From an uncultured Sterolibacterium sp. (GTDB taxonomy: Bacteria; Pseudomonadota; Gammaproteobacteria; Burkholderiales; Rhodocyclaceae): a stretch of DNA of 64,000 nucleotides. Below, in pieces: positions 62,040 to 64,000 of the stretch (position 1 is its first letter; the number at the start of each line of letters is the position of its first letter). The notes beneath the pieces were generated by a model. That model made no database searches, was not told the DNA's origin, and saw nothing but the letters and a program-made list of their open reading frames with translations. The stretch lies in assembly GCA_903930535.1 (NCBI GenBank), contig CAIYYX010000170.1, forward strand, positions 1 through 64,000, read 5' to 3'. The translations under genes and the position numbers were made by a program.

Positions 62040-64000
<1,961 letters not shown>

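Overview
The window is a GC-rich chromosomal stretch from a Gram-negative bacterium, most likely a betaproteobacterium of the Rhodocyclales/Nitrosomonadales type. Pointers are the murA-his-hinT-tatABC gene order, two Bug-family periplasmic receptors, LPS heptosyltransferase WaaF, a fused flavin monooxygenase/old-yellow-enzyme protein of the salicylyl-CoA or 2-aminobenzoyl-CoA type, and an FNR-type box ahead of the proton-translocating transhydrogenase. No rRNA, tRNA, CRISPR array, transposase or integrase was recognised. The organism assignment is inference.

Layout. 1-6.0 kb (+): end of ilvE, a CHCC zinc protein, waaF, an NTF2-like protein, a YheT hydrolase, phosphomannomutase and an EAL-HDOD protein. 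6.0-12.8 kb (-): NUDIX hydrolase, MFS exporter, alaS, a lipoprotein, glycerophosphodiesterase and a UgpB-like binding protein. 12.9-16.6 kb (+): aromatic-CoA cluster (fused monooxygenase/reductase, MarR, thioesterase, RidA-like protein) with a promoter and a palindromic operator candidate. 16.7-19.3 kb (+): lipoprotein, RhlE-like helicase with a structured leader, methyltransferase. 19.4-24.8 kb (-): pntB, pntA, PP2C phosphatase, aldehyde dehydrogenase; then MaoC (+). 25.2-28.05 kb is an accessory patch: sulfotransferase plus APS kinase, then a HigBA-like toxin-antitoxin cassette framed by a perfect 31-bp direct repeat. 28.0-29.9 kb (-): acyl-CoA ligase with a small partner gene. 30.0-35.8 kb (-): glycolate/glycerate operon hyi-ttuD-glcD-glcE-glcF. 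35.9-39.0 kb (-): a compact four-gene operon of unknown function, headed by an HTH/2Fe-2S/flavin-reductase fusion and including an S24-like protein whose catalytic lysine appears to be arginine. This is the best candidate for an undescribed system. 39.1-43.1 kb: two convergent SulP transporters, one with a large coiled-coil insert. 43.2-47.7 kb: cobalamin adenosyltransferase, a lone MlaF-like ATPase, two Bug receptors, a periplasmic lactonase-like hydrolase. 47.7-49.7 kb: lower gentisate-pathway enzymes divergent from a second MarR gene across a perfect palindrome. 49.9-51.8 kb: Nif3 and a DegS-like protease. 51.9-64 kb (-): tatCBA, hinT, his genes and murA, interrupted by a histidine kinase gene and by an inverted hisC.

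A dispersed palindromic repeat (arms TAGGTCGGGCT / AGCCCGACCTA) occurs ten times in intergenic space. It often supplies the TAG stop codon of the adjoining gene or of both convergent genes. Two inverted long copies (42 of 45 bases identical) flank hisC, which points to recombination between repeats as the cause of its flipped orientation.

Functionally the region joins aromatic catabolism through CoA thioesters and probably gentisate with glycolate/glycerate use, NADPH supply (pntAB), envelope functions (waaF, murA, tat, degS, UgpB/UgpQ-like pair) and histidine synthesis. Gentisate 1,2-dioxygenase, glyoxylate carboligase, tartronate semialdehyde reductase, HisZ and the UgpAEC permease were not found here.
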